From an uncultured Candidatus Melainabacteria bacterium (GTDB taxonomy: Bacteria; Cyanobacteriota; Vampirovibrionia; Gastranaerophilales; Gastranaerophilaceae): 62,837 nucleotides of DNA. Below the pieces are notes generated by a model, which was given only the letters and a program-made list of their open reading frames with translations, did not search any database and was not told the origin of the DNA. The translations under genes and the position numbers were made by a program. The stretch is taken from assembly GCA_950096985.1 (NCBI GenBank), contig CATNBA010000009.1, positions 1-62,837 on the forward strand, written 5' to 3'. Positions 1 through 7,722 of this stretch are shown piece by piece; the stretch's first letter is position 1, and every line of letters begins with the position of its first letter.

Positions 1-486
1 CCGGATATCCTTCGCCATGGCCAGAAACATCTTCCGGAGGTTCTCCGCCTGCATCTCCAGCTTTTCATCCGGCTGGTCAGTCCCTGTAGACAGGGGAATC
101 TTCTCCAGCTTCGTGACTCCGTCCACCAGCAGAGCCACATCGTCTCCGAATTCCTTCTTCAAATCCTCCTCTGTCATAATGGTATCCTCCACCACATCAT
201 GGAGAATACCAGCCACTATGGTTTCCTTGTCCAGCTCCAGATCGGCCAGAACAATGGCTACGTTCAAAGGATGAATGATATAAGGTTCTCCGGACTTACG
301 GAACTGATCTTTATGCGCCTTCTCAGCAGTCTTATATGCCTTCTCAATCATGGAGATATCGTCGCTGGGATGATATTTCCGCACACGGGCAATAAGCTCC
401 CGATATAATTCTTCGGGATCGACAAATTCATGATATTCACTCATTTTTCCGTCGTCAAAAAATTCCTCGTTCTTTTCTTCCGCCAT
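1..486 (-). CDS. relA: RelA/SpoT-family (p)ppGpp synthetase/hydrolase, N-terminal part (truncated by window edge)
   Basis: The reverse complement reads as 162 codons from an ATG at 486 to the window edge with no stop, so the C-terminal part is missing. The visible part is the HD hydrolase domain of a long RSH enzyme: a helix with K-x-G-E-P-Y-I-x-H-P followed by the metal-binding H-D-V-V-E-D motif. RSH enzymes make and degrade the alarmone (p)ppGpp. The intact HDxxED motif suggests hydrolase activity; the synthetase, TGS and ACT domains would lie beyond the edge. It follows apt on the same strand, as in the apt-relA arrangement common in Clostridia. Base composition matches the first 3 kb, not the AT-rich remainder. 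Confidence 0.93.
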   Translation of the reverse strand, partial: MAEEKNEEFFDDGKMSEYHEFVDPEELYRELIARVRKYHPSDDISMIEKAYKTAEKAHKDQFRKSGEPYIIHPLNVAIVLADLELDKETIVAGILHDVVEDTIMTEEDLKKEFGDDVALLVDGVTKLEKIPLSTGTDQPDEKLEMQAENLRKMFLAMAKDIR

Positions 487-583
487 ACTCATCCACACTT
501 TCTACGCCCATTCAGTGCTCCCGGAGCCTTCTTTCCCGGTAAAACCCCTGCTTTCCACAAAAAGCTTATCTCCCGGACAGTCC

Positions 584-1108
584 CTACTTTCCCTGGTAGC
601 AAATCGCCGAATCCAGACGATATCCCGCCAGCTTCTCTCTGCCTTTCAGTCCTGCCAGCTCCATCAGCACCACGATTCCCACAACTTCTCCGCCCAGGCT
701 TTCCACCAGCTTCACCATGGCTTCGGTGGTTCCTCCTGTGGCGATGAGATCGTCCACTATCAACACCTTCTGACCCGGTTGAATGCTGTCCTTATGCATC
801 TCAATGACGGCACTGCCATACTCCAGATCATAAGAGACAGAGACCGTTTCTCTGGGAAGCTTCCCTGCCTTCCGAATCAGAACGAAGGGCTTTTTATTAT
901 TATAAGCAATGGGCGTTCCAAATATAAATCCCCTTGATTCAGGTCCGGCTACCACATCGTAATCCAGGTCCTTCACCAGCTCCTGCATGGTGTTCACTGC
1001 CAGCTGCAGCCCCTCTGCGTCCTGCAGCACACTGGTCACATCCCGGAAAATAATCCCTTCCTCGGGAAAATCAGGGATACTGACTACGTATTCTTCCAGT
1101 TTCTTCAT
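584..1108 (-). CDS. apt: adenine phosphoribosyltransferase
   Basis: This 174-residue protein has the full length of bacterial Apt. It carries the N-terminal I-P-D-F-P-x-x-G-I-x-F-R-D signature, the A-G-P-E-S-R-G-F segment, and the PRPP-binding loop V-L-I-V-D-D-L-I-A-T-G-G-T-T near residues 117-130. It converts adenine and PRPP to AMP in the cytoplasm (purine salvage). The start places MKKLEEYV at 1108. It lies about 100 bp upstream of relA on the same strand and downstream of the CBS-domain gene, suggesting cotranscription. Its G+C-rich codon choice fits a Lachnospiraceae-like origin. Confidence 0.96.
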   Translation of the reverse strand: MKKLEEYVVSIPDFPEEGIIFRDVTSVLQDAEGLQLAVNTMQELVKDLDYDVVAGPESRGFIFGTPIAYNNKKPFVLIRKAGKLPRETVSVSYDLEYGSAVIEMHKDSIQPGQKVLIVDDLIATGGTTEAMVKLVESLGGEVVGIVVLMELAGLKGREKLAGYRLDSAICYQGK

Positions 1109-1153
1109 CTTAACTACCTCTTTTCCTGTATGTATTTTCGTTCTCGCCGTCTG

Positions 1154-1570
1154 TCATTCTCTGTTCTGGTCCACAAAATATTTTATGATATCACTTCTGG
1201 TGACAATGCCGATAAAGACACTTCTATCGTCGATAACCGGTACAAAATTCTGATTTTTCGCCCGTTCCAGCAGATTCTCCATAGCCGTGTCAATGCAGGC
1301 CGGCTTTACCTTTCCATTCTGCAGAAAGTCCCTCACGGTCATATGCTCCAGATTCTTCAATGTGATATCCTCCAGATTCTGATTATAGGCAAGTATATTC
1401 CAGAGGAAATCCGCCACGCTGATCACGCCTACATATCGGTCCTCCCTGTCAATGACAGGTATGGCTGAAAATCCGCTTCTGCGCAGTTTCTCAAGTCCCT
1501 GCCGCAGCGTCATATCGTCCCGCAGATATGCCACCTCCGCCTTTGGCAATAAAAAAGATGCTATATTCAC
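1154..1570 (-). CDS. CBS-domain-pair protein
   Basis: A 138-residue protein made almost entirely of two CBS motifs: one around residues 15-60 (S-A-I-P-V-I-D-R-E-D-R-Y-V-G-V-I-S) and one around 75-130 (N-F-V-P-V-I-D-D-R, then I-G-I-V-T-R-S-D-I). CBS pairs usually bind adenine nucleotides and act as energy or second-messenger sensors, and stand-alone versions regulate partner proteins. Its ATG overlaps the end of the upstream DUF308 gene by 4 bp, so the two are probably translationally coupled. No catalytic domain is visible and the partner is unknown. It belongs to the G+C-richer left segment. Confidence 0.88.
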   Translation of the reverse strand: MNIASFLLPKAEVAYLRDDMTLRQGLEKLRRSGFSAIPVIDREDRYVGVISVADFLWNILAYNQNLEDITLKNLEHMTVRDFLQNGKVKPACIDTAMENLLERAKNQNFVPVIDDRSVFIGIVTRSDIIKYFVDQNRE

Positions 1571-2283
1571 AATTCCGCTCCTTCATCACTGACTTTTTCC
1601 GACATCTCTTCGTCACTTTTCTCCGCCCCGTCTTCCCTTAGCGCCTCTTCTGCGCCATTCTCTTCCTGCTCTCTGCGGGAATTACTTTCCTTCACTATCT
1701 CTTCCACGAAGCTGCTGTCCACAACCTCCATGCGGTCCACAAACCTTTTGAGCCCGGCGGCCACATAGACAGCTGTTATGCAGTCCGTGACACCACTGAA
1801 AATCAGTCCCGCACCCACAAGCTGGAACAGCAGAATCACCGTATCAAAAGGATTGGCAATCAGTATCACACCGAAAATCACATTGATAATAGCCAGAATC
1901 AGCATCACCGTCCAGTTCCCATATCCGGCCCGTTTCATGTCGATTACATTCTGCAGCTTGCCGCAGCCGCTGGCCAGCACCAGAATCCCCAGTATCACGG
2001 GAACCAGAGAGATAATCCATTCCACCTTATAGAGAAAAAGAATGCCTACTGCTATGCCCACAAGCCCATACTCGAAATCATGTCGGTAATAGTTCAGGCT
2101 GTTGTCTCTCAGCAGATAGCAAATCATGGACACAGCCCCAACCAGAATGAGCAATATCCCAATCAGATACCCCAATGTCTTAATCATTGTCTCCGGAATG
2201 ATAAGCGCCACAATTCCCAGCACCACATACAGCAGGGAACTCAGTATGGCATCCCACTTGACTTTTTTCAGCAGTTCTTTCAT
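1567..2283 (-). CDS. DUF308 (HdeD-like) membrane protein
   Basis: A 238-residue protein with about six hydrophobic helices in residues 10-175, in the pattern of DUF308/HdeD proteins (for example VVLGIVALIIPETMIKTLGY). A charged, Glu-rich cytoplasmic tail follows from about residue 190 (many EE, ED and EK pairs). HdeD was named for acid resistance in E. coli, but the molecular role of the family is not established. A GGGAGG ribosome-binding site lies just upstream of the ATG, and the 3' end overlaps the CBS gene. Coupling to a CBS sensor suggests, by inference only, a regulated membrane function. Confidence 0.82.
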   Translation of the reverse strand: MKELLKKVKWDAILSSLLYVVLGIVALIIPETMIKTLGYLIGILLILVGAVSMICYLLRDNSLNYYRHDFEYGLVGIAVGILFLYKVEWIISLVPVILGILVLASGCGKLQNVIDMKRAGYGNWTVMLILAIINVIFGVILIANPFDTVILLFQLVGAGLIFSGVTDCITAVYVAAGLKRFVDRMEVVDSSFVEEIVKESNSRREQEENGAEEALREDGAEKSDEEMSEKVSDEGAEL

Positions 2284-2313
2284 TCTTCATTCCTCCCCGT
2301 AGAAGAAATTTTT

Positions 2314-2345
2314 TTACAAAAAGAACTCTTTTCGCCGAAAAGAGT
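2314..2345 (-). terminator. intrinsic terminator after the SEC-C gene
   Basis: On the minus strand a perfect 9-bp stem (ACTCTTTTC pairing with GAAAAGAGT, 2325-2345) with a 3-nt loop is followed by a short T-rich run at 2322-2314. It sits between the SEC-C gene and the DUF308 gene, so it either ends the SEC-C transcript or attenuates read-through. Confidence 0.7.
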
Positions 2346-2389
2346 CCTTTCTCTTCCTGTGAACGGCCACTGTCAGCCTTCCTGGTCAC

Positions 2390-2893
2390 TTACCTTTTAC
2401 CGCAGCACTTCTTATATTTCTTGCCGCTTCCGCAGGGACATGGATCGTTTGGATATATTTTAGCACCCTTCACAATCGTGGTGGAGGATTTCTGCTCCTT
2501 ATACAGAGCCTTTCTGGTATCTTCGTCAAAAATATCCTCCCACTCTTCCAGATTATACAGCCAGTCGGCTTCGGCGGCCACCATATTCTTATAGAGAAGA
2601 GCCTTATCAAAGCCTAAATTTACCTCCGTATCCTCTTCCATCTCCTCAATGGGATTGGCCTCCTTCAGGCTGTCATTGATGCCGTCCAGGAAACCGGTCA
2701 TTGTCATGACAGATACCTCATATTTATCGGCCAGCTCCTTCACCGTGCCCTTCACCACATCCTCCGGATTCTTCAGAAGTTCAGCGTAAATCTCCTTCTC
2801 CTCCTGAAAATAATCCTGCCAGAGCGCCTGCAGTTCGTTCTTATCTGCCGACTCATTGTATGCAATTTCTCTCCATTTCTCCAATAAAGCCAT
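2390..2893 (-). CDS. SEC-C metal-binding motif protein
   Basis: A 167-residue protein whose last 22 residues are a canonical SEC-C zinc motif ([16 protein letters not shown]), as at the C-terminus of SecA. The first 140 residues are acidic and helical, with no signal peptide or membrane segment, so the protein should be cytosolic. Homologues of this layout are known mainly in Clostridia; their role is not established, though SEC-C domains bind SecB or ribosomes in other proteins. A GGTGG ribosome-binding site and a full promoter (2976-3004) lie upstream. This is the last gene with Firmicutes character before the composition changes. Confidence 0.85.
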   Translation of the reverse strand: MALLEKWREIAYNESADKNELQALWQDYFQEEKEIYAELLKNPEDVVKGTVKELADKYEVSVMTMTGFLDGINDSLKEANPIEEMEEDTEVNLGFDKALLYKNMVAAEADWLYNLEEWEDIFDEDTRKALYKEQKSSTTIVKGAKIYPNDPCPCGSGKKYKKCCGKR

Positions 2894-2975
2894 ATTCTAC
2901 CACCTTTTAAATCTTTCCGGCCTGCAGCCGGATGTATTCTTCCGCGGAGAATTCCGAGTTTTTTCCGCTTCTAAC

Positions 2976-3004
2976 AGTATATACCAGATTATCATCGAAG
3001 ACAA
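2976..3004 (-). promoter_or_regulatory. promoter of the SEC-C gene
   Basis: On the minus strand TTGTCT (3004-2999), a 17-bp spacer and TATACT (2981-2976) form a good sigma-70/SigA promoter about 83 bp upstream of the SEC-C start codon. It is the last element that clearly belongs to the G+C-richer segment and sets the left limit of the composition junction. Confidence 0.65.
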
Positions 3005-3027
3005 TAAAAAATTTTTTAAAATAATAT

Positions 3028-3055
3028 TTGAAATTTAAAATGTTTCTGTTATTAT
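3028..3055 (+). promoter_or_regulatory. promoter of tRNA-Leu
   Basis: TTGAAA (3028-3033), a 16-bp spacer and TATTAT (3050-3055) precede the tRNA by 21 bp. The layout is the same as at tRNA-Ser near the right end (TTTACT, 16 bp, TATTAT), which ties this promoter and its tRNA to the AT-rich genome. Confidence 0.6.
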
Positions 3056-3076
3056 AAAGAAGTGAAAATTAAATAA

Positions 3077-3160
3077 GCCGAAGTGATGAAATTGGTAGAC
3101 GTGCTAGACTCAAAATCTTGTGTGGGCAACCACGTGCCGGTTCGAGTCCGGCCTTCGGCA
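3077..3160 (+). tRNA. tRNA-Leu (anticodon CAA)
   Basis: The gene folds as a class II tRNA. The acceptor strand GCCGAAG (3077-3083) pairs with CTTCGGC (3153-3159), the D-arm contains TGGTAGA, the anticodon loop is CTCAAAA giving CAA, there is a variable arm, and the T-arm contains GGTTCGAGTCC. The discriminator base is A and CCA is not encoded. The anticodon stem has one U-U mismatch. A promoter lies upstream and a strong terminator immediately downstream, so it is a single-gene transcript. Confidence 0.97.
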
Positions 3161-3193
3161 AATAAAAAGACACCTAACAGGTGTCTTTTTATT
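3161..3193 (+). terminator. intrinsic terminator of tRNA-Leu
   Basis: AATAAAAAGACACC and GGTGTCTTTTTATT form a perfect 14-bp stem around the loop TAACA directly after the tRNA. The T-run is part of the stem, so the hairpin could work in both directions and also serve the convergent histidine kinase gene. Confidence 0.85.
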
Positions 3194-3224
3194 TGATTAA
3201 TTAACAAAACAAACATTACAGAAA

Positions 3225-3965
3225 TTACCAGCAAATAGAGGCATCCTGGCAACTGCACAAAGGTATTTCAAAAATAAATTTATTACATGTTCCATTACAA
3301 TCCAGATATATTTTGCCGTTATGAGCATCTATAACCTTTTTTGCAAAATAAAGTCCAAGACCAGTTCCTGACTGAGAACCCGAAACATGTTTTTCAAAAA
3401 TATGTTCTTTTATTTCAATAGGAATTTCCGGACTACAATTTTCAAAACAAAATATCATATTTTTATTATCTTTGAATACAGATATTATCAAATCACTATC
3501 ATTATAAGAATAATTAAGAGAATTATTAAGTATATTTGAAATAACTCTACGTAACTGTATTTCATCCGCATTAACTTCTAAAACATCTGATTTGAAATCT
3601 AGTAAAATATTTATATTTTTATTACATGCGAATGATTTTACTTCATTTATACAATTTTGTATCAATTCCTTAGCACTAAATTCTTTCTTAACTAAATATA
3701 TAACTCCATTATCAAACTTATATGAATCAAGGATTGATTGAAGCATATCGTGCATGTAATTTGAGGATTCCAAAATTATATTAAGCATTTCTTTCTGCTT
3801 AGAATTCAATTTCCCAAATGTTCCTTCCGCAAGCATTTTTATACTCAATAATTGTGCTTGAACAGGATTTTTCAAATCATGTGCAAGCGTTGCAAATAAT
3901 AACTCTTTTTTCTTTAAATCATTAGTATCCAATTCAGAGCATGATACATTAACACTTCTTGACAT
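3225..3965 (-). CDS. soluble sensor-less histidine kinase
   Basis: A 246-residue protein consisting of a HisKA dimerisation domain with the H-box A-H-D-L-K-N-P (phosphorylatable His near residue 29) and a HATPase_c domain with an N-box (N-I-L-N-N-S-L near 143-149) and a G2 box (G-T-G-L-G-L-Y-F-A-K near 195-205). No transmembrane segment, PAS or GAF domain is present, so input must come from a partner protein. No response regulator is adjacent; the nearest is at 35,552. The ATG has a TGAGGT ribosome-binding site and a near-consensus promoter upstream. AT-rich codon use matches the rest of the chromosome. Confidence 0.9.
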   Translation of the reverse strand: MSRSVNVSCSELDTNDLKKKELLFATLAHDLKNPVQAQLLSIKMLAEGTFGKLNSKQKEMLNIILESSNYMHDMLQSILDSYKFDNGVIYLVKKEFSAKELIQNCINEVKSFACNKNINILLDFKSDVLEVNADEIQLRRVISNILNNSLNYSYNDSDLIISVFKDNKNMIFCFENCSPEIPIEIKEHIFEKHVSGSQSGTGLGLYFAKKVIDAHNGKIYLDCNGTCNKFIFEIPLCSCQDASICW

Positions 3966-3983
3966 AAACTTACCTCAAAAGGC

Positions 3984-4012
3984 ATTGTATACCAATAACT
4001 CAAATTTGACAA
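3984..4012 (-). promoter_or_regulatory. promoter of the histidine kinase gene
   Basis: On the minus strand TTGTCA (4012-4007), a 17-bp spacer and TACAAT (3989-3984) form a near-consensus housekeeping promoter ending 19 bp upstream of the kinase start codon. Confidence 0.7.
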
Positions 4013-4016
4013 TAGC

Positions 4017-4475
4017 CTATAAGCCCAAACGCTTTTTTATTTTAACTAGAGTGAGCATATTATTAAAATATTGAGGACAATAGTTATAAGGTGTCATTAA
4101 AGGAACAATATTTTTTAATTCTTTAGAAGCAGTTTCTCTATCATACATTTCATCTACATATGTGTGAATTAACATAGTGACAGAATTAGTCGACGCATCT
4201 AAAACAGGACAAAATTCTTCATTTTTATTCGCCTGTGCATCCTATTTGTTTGTAATTAATAACACCTTGCAGTCAGTGTTACGTTTTTTTATAAATTTAA
4301 ACTTGCTAAAAGGATTTGAATTACTAACAATTAAACGTGCAATCAATTCATCATCCGCGCATATATTCTGTGCATTAATATTAATCTGTTCAATTCTGTA
4401 TTTATTAATACCGAAAGCTATGAATAATAGCACTAAGCAACCAATTAAAATAAAACAAACTTTTTTATAATTCAT
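4017..4475 (-). pseudogene. small membrane-anchored protein gene interrupted by an in-frame TAG
   Basis: Reading from ATG 4475, 77 codons encode a protein with an N-terminal hydrophobic anchor (FILIGCLVLLFIAFGI) and a soluble tail, ending at TAG (4244-4242). The same frame continues without interruption for 74 more codons (starting D-A-Q-A-N-K-N-E-E-F-C-P) to a second TAG at 4017-4019. The second half is as protein-like as the first, so the simplest reading is one gene of about 152 codons with a nonsense mutation. I recognise no family. No clear ribosome-binding site is visible. TAG terminates many other genes here, so genome-wide recoding is unlikely. Confidence 0.55.
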
Positions 4476-4621
4476 ATTTATATTATAAACTATTTTTCTG
4501 AATATGCAAGATTTACATTTATACATACTTTGTATTTTTTTTAATCTTTTTTGGTAACATAAAAAGAAATAGCAAAAAATTTTTTGTTCGGTTTTTAAAA
4601 TAGCAGAAAAGGATTTACAAA

Positions 4622-5479
4622 TTGCAAAACACTTTAACTCGTAACGAAATTAATAACAAAAAAAGTTTTCTACAATCCGAAACAAATCTTTGTATTTTCA
4701 TTGAAGCAAGACTGAAACAAATTTTTTCAGATGAATTAAATTCACATTATTCAATATTTCGCAAGGTAAAACCATCTGCTATCCATAAAATGGCATTATT
4801 CTTATCAGGAGCCATTACAAGATCTTGTTCTATAGGAATTGCGGGCGAAACAGCAAGCGGTAAATCAACTATCGCTTACGATATTATTGATACTATACAA
4901 AAATTTGCAAATGAGTATTCTATACAAGATGCAATTACAAGAATAAATACTGACGATTATTATTATGATCGTTCGGAAATGGTAAAACAGGCAGGAAGTT
5001 TTGCGGAATTTGCAAAACACTACGATTTGGATGTTCCTGAGGCTCTTGAACTTGAATTAATGAAAAAACATATCAAAACTTTATTATATGGCGAGGCTGT
5101 ATATTTGCCGGAATATGATATGTCTGGTACAGCAAGAAGAACTGATAATGTAAAACTTGCAAAACCTTCAAAAATAATTATTTCAGAAGGTTTATTTACA
5201 CTTACTGAAAAAGTGGCAGATGCATTTGATTTTAAAATATTTGTAGATGTTTCAACACAATCTCAAAAAGAAAGATTTTATAAAAGAGCAGTTGAAAGAG
5301 GCTTAGGGGATTCTGCCGATGAAGTATATAGAAATGCATCAGATAAAGCAAAAACACATATACATCCAACTGCAATGAAAGCTGATATTATTTTATCTGG
5401 AGAAGCAGACAGAGCTGCATATAGAAGATTTATCAGCAAAATACTTGCCCTTATTGAAGAAATACATTATAATAAATAA
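4622..5479 (+). CDS. uridine kinase / phosphoribulokinase-family protein
   Basis: A 285-residue P-loop kinase. The Walker A motif G-E-T-A-S-G-K-S-T lies near residues 76-84, then T-D-D-Y-Y-Y-D as in uridine kinases, P-E-Y-D-M-S-G-T-A-R-R as the substrate lid, and I-I-I-S-E-G-L-F as the strand before the effector loop. Family enzymes phosphorylate uridine or cytidine with ATP or GTP. The N-terminal 60 residues are extra and rich in Lys and Asn, so the substrate is uncertain. The start used is TTG at 4622 with AAAAGGA 9 nt upstream. The next gene starts 20 bp after the stop and may be cotranscribed. Confidence 0.75.
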   Translation: MQNTLTRNEINNKKSFLQSETNLCIFIEARLKQIFSDELNSHYSIFRKVKPSAIHKMALFLSGAITRSCSIGIAGETASGKSTIAYDIIDTIQKFANEYSIQDAITRINTDDYYYDRSEMVKQAGSFAEFAKHYDLDVPEALELELMKKHIKTLLYGEAVYLPEYDMSGTARRTDNVKLAKPSKIIISEGLFTLTEKVADAFDFKIFVDVSTQSQKERFYKRAVERGLGDSADEVYRNASDKAKTHIHPTAMKADIILSGEADRAAYRRFISKILALIEEIHYNK

Positions 5480-5498
5480 CAGACTTGGAGAAAATAAA

Positions 5499-6476
5499 TT
5501 GCGAATAACAGCACCCTACAATACCGGCGCACGTTTACCGATGTTTACGGGCGAACAGAATAAAGATAAAAAATATACAGACCCCTTAATGAATTGGCCT
5601 GTTCGCGGGCTTGCTTATACTAACGAACTCGGTGCCGCATTAAGTGAAATTGCTCCGAAAGTAGGTGTCTTATTATGGTTCCCTGCAATGCTGTATTTCG
5701 GGGCTGATATTTATGACAAGTATAAAAATGAAAAAACTTCATATGACCCTAACGCACAAAGAGGTACTGAACAGGCAATATTCCAACTTTTAGCCAGTGT
5801 TGTACTGCCAACAGCTGCCGTTATTGCGGGACAAAAGACAGCTTCTGTAATGGGTTCAATGGGTAAAACAGGGTTAACTCTTCAAACACAAGAAGAAGTT
5901 ATAAACTTCATGGATGAATTTAACAGCAGAAGACATTTTGGTAAATTTGTAAACAAAAGGCAAGAATTCAAAGACCATTTTGTTGAATCTTTCACAACAA
6001 AACGCGAAAAATTAATTAGAGAACACAAAATAAAAAATCCAATTAAGTTTTTAACTGACGCTATATTCACAACCAGACACCCCGAAGCAATTGCTATGTC
6101 ACAAAAGGATAAAGTTCTAAAATTTGCGGATCAAAATATAGATTCAATGTTCAAAATGTATGATGAATTGATGTCAAATAAAAAACCACAAGAGTTTTCT
6201 TACAAAATGTGGAAAAAATTCAATAAATTAAAAGAAAAATATGCCAAAGATCCTGACTACAAAACAACTTATTTAAGGGACGCTTCAGAAGATATTATCA
6301 AAAAATTCCAAAAAAACAAAATGACACGTGCAAAACTTTTAAAAACAGTAGGCGGTTTTGTGGCACTGGGACTTGCTATTAAACCGATAGATCATTTTGT
6401 TGAAACAGTTGTAATTAAAAAAGTTGTTGAACCTAATTTAAGCAATGTCTTTAATAAGAACGAACAGAAAGCTTAA
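5499..6476 (+). CDS. lineage-specific membrane protein with FTG motif
   Basis: A 325-residue protein from a TTG at 5499, chosen because GGAG lies 8 nt upstream; a longer reading from 5445 would overlap the kinase gene. Near the N-terminus is M-F-T-G-E-Q. Hydrophobic segments follow at about residues 48-68 and 90-120, then a long Lys-rich region, and a final hydrophobic stretch near 285-310 ending V-V-E-P-N-L. No known domain is recognised. It resembles in layout the proteins at 9485, 47467, 48042 and 50262: an N-terminal hydrophobic pair, a charged middle and a C-terminal helix ending in a Pro-containing motif. Function unknown. Confidence 0.75.
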   Translation: MRITAPYNTGARLPMFTGEQNKDKKYTDPLMNWPVRGLAYTNELGAALSEIAPKVGVLLWFPAMLYFGADIYDKYKNEKTSYDPNAQRGTEQAIFQLLASVVLPTAAVIAGQKTASVMGSMGKTGLTLQTQEEVINFMDEFNSRRHFGKFVNKRQEFKDHFVESFTTKREKLIREHKIKNPIKFLTDAIFTTRHPEAIAMSQKDKVLKFADQNIDSMFKMYDELMSNKKPQEFSYKMWKKFNKLKEKYAKDPDYKTTYLRDASEDIIKKFQKNKMTRAKLLKTVGGFVALGLAIKPIDHFVETVVIKKVVEPNLSNVFNKNEQKA

Positions 6477-6904
6477 ACTGCTATTTTTACAACTACCTTT
6501 TTAACTTGTTGCCCTTTTCCCATTTGCGGTCTATGTGCCTCATGAGGATATATCATGGCAAACTTAAAAGGTTTGAGCTGTAATGTATCAGGAGTTTTTT
6601 CTGAATTTTCAAAGAACATTACATCTCTTTTTTCATCATAAGGTTCACTTATTTTTAACTCATTGACCGGAACATAATCAAGTTCTTCTTCACCTTGAAT
6701 AAGCATTTGAATATCAATATATTTTTTATGCGCCTCAAATTTGCAATTTTCAAGCGGTTTTGTGTTATAAATATCTATATTTGCATACGCTGTGTCATCA
6801 ATTTCATAATGCCCGGTTTCTGTAGGCAAATTCATTAAAAAGCTAACAACTTTTTCTGAAACTATATTATAATTTTCCAAATTTTTTATATTGTCAGTAA
6901 TCAT
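6473..6904 (-). CDS. YhcH/YjgK/YiaL-family protein
   Basis: A 143-residue single-domain beta-sandwich protein of the YhcH/YiaL (EbgC-like) family. It shows F-E-A-H-K-K-Y-I-D-I-Q, then E-E-L-D-Y-V-P and the metal-ligand segment Y-P-H-E-A-H-R-P near residues 119-126. Family members bind a metal and are linked to sialic acid or other sugar metabolism, possibly as sugar epimerases or lyases; no single reaction is settled. Its ATG overlaps the transketolase stop in an ATGA arrangement, so it is the last gene of a sugar-related unit. It converges with the preceding plus-strand gene, overlapping by 4 bp. Confidence 0.88.
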   Translation of the reverse strand: MITDNIKNLENYNIVSEKVVSFLMNLPTETGHYEIDDTAYANIDIYNTKPLENCKFEAHKKYIDIQMLIQGEEELDYVPVNELKISEPYDEKRDVMFFENSEKTPDTLQLKPFKFAMIYPHEAHRPQMGKGQQVKKVVVKIAV

Positions 6905-7722
6905 AATTCTGCGTATGCTCTTTCAAAATCCTCTTTATTAGGAGCTTTACCATGCCACCCTGCGTTATTTTCCATAAATGACACTCCTTTACCCTTTATT
7001 GTATTTGCAATAATTGCAATCGGCTTATCATTTTGTTTTGCTTTTTCTATTGCATCATAGATTGCACGAATGTCGTGACCGTCAACCTCTATTACATCCC
7101 AGTTAAAAGATTTAATCTTTTCAGATAAATTATCAAGCGATTTTACATTTTCCGTACATCCGTCAATTTGTAATCTGTTTCTATCAATGATTGCAACAAT
7201 ATTATCAAGATTTTCATGCGCACCGTGCATAAACGCTTCCCAGACACTGCCTTCCTGAAGTTCTCCATCACCCATTAAACAAAATACATGAGCAGGATTT
7301 TTATCAAGCCTTAACGCCATTGCAATACCGCATGCAATAGATAAACCTTGTCCCAGCGAGCCTGTAGCAACATCAATGCCCGGACAAATAGGAACAGGAT
7401 GTCCTTGAAGTCTTGAACCGAAAAGTCGAAAAGTCATAAGTTCTTCTTTCGGAAAAAATCCCAATTGTGCAAGTACAGAATAAAGTATTGAAGAAGCGTG
7501 GCCTTTTGATAAAACAAATCTGTCACGATTTTGAAATTCTTTATCTTTAGTCCATTTTGGACAAAGTTTCATACATTTATGATATAGAACTGTCATTAAT
7601 TCAGTTGATGACAGTGCTCCGCCGATATGACCTGATTGAGCATTATATACCATTTTTAATATATTTTTTCTGCTTTCTTTGCATAATTCATTTAATTTTT
7701 CAACTTCAATATCTGTTAACAT
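6901..7722 (-). CDS. transketolase, N-terminal (TPP-binding) subunit
   Basis: A 273-residue protein corresponding to the first half of transketolase. It includes G-H-I-G-G-A-L-S-S near residues 31-39, the catalytic S-K-G-H-A-S, and the TPP motif starting G-D-G-E-L-Q-E-G and ending with N-R-L-Q-I-D-G. Split transketolases need a separate C-terminal subunit to transfer two-carbon units. No such subunit is next to it: upstream is a TagA-like transferase whose stop directly abuts this ATG, and downstream is YhcH. The partner must be encoded elsewhere, or the protein works with a different second half. The linkage suggests supply of an unusual sugar for envelope polymers. Confidence 0.92.
   Translation of the reverse strand: MLTDIEVEKLNELCKESRKNILKMVYNAQSGHIGGALSSTELMTVLYHKCMKLCPKWTKDKEFQNRDRFVLSKGHASSILYSVLAQLGFFPKEELMTFRLFGSRLQGHPVPICPGIDVATGSLGQGLSIACGIAMALRLDKNPAHVFCLMGDGELQEGSVWEAFMHGAHENLDNIVAIIDRNRLQIDGCTENVKSLDNLSEKIKSFNWDVIEVDGHDIRAIYDAIEKAKQNDKPIAIIANTIKGKGVSFMENNAGWHGKAPNKEDFERAYAEL

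Noticed and set aside
2180-2389. 69-codon minus-strand frame between the SEC-C and DUF308 genes
   Set aside because: It contains the terminator hairpin and reads into the DUF308 gene in another frame; no domain or family-like sequence.
17-2463. Plus-strand frames opposite relA, apt, CBS and DUF308 genes
   Set aside because: Ser/Pro/Cys-rich translations antisense to clear genes, with no ribosome-binding sites.
3052-3258. Minus-strand frame over tRNA-Leu
   Set aside because: It is the antisense of a tRNA and its terminator.
4242-4244. General recoding of TAG
   Set aside because: ispG, the MuB-like gene, the anti-sigma gene and others end at TAG at the expected length.
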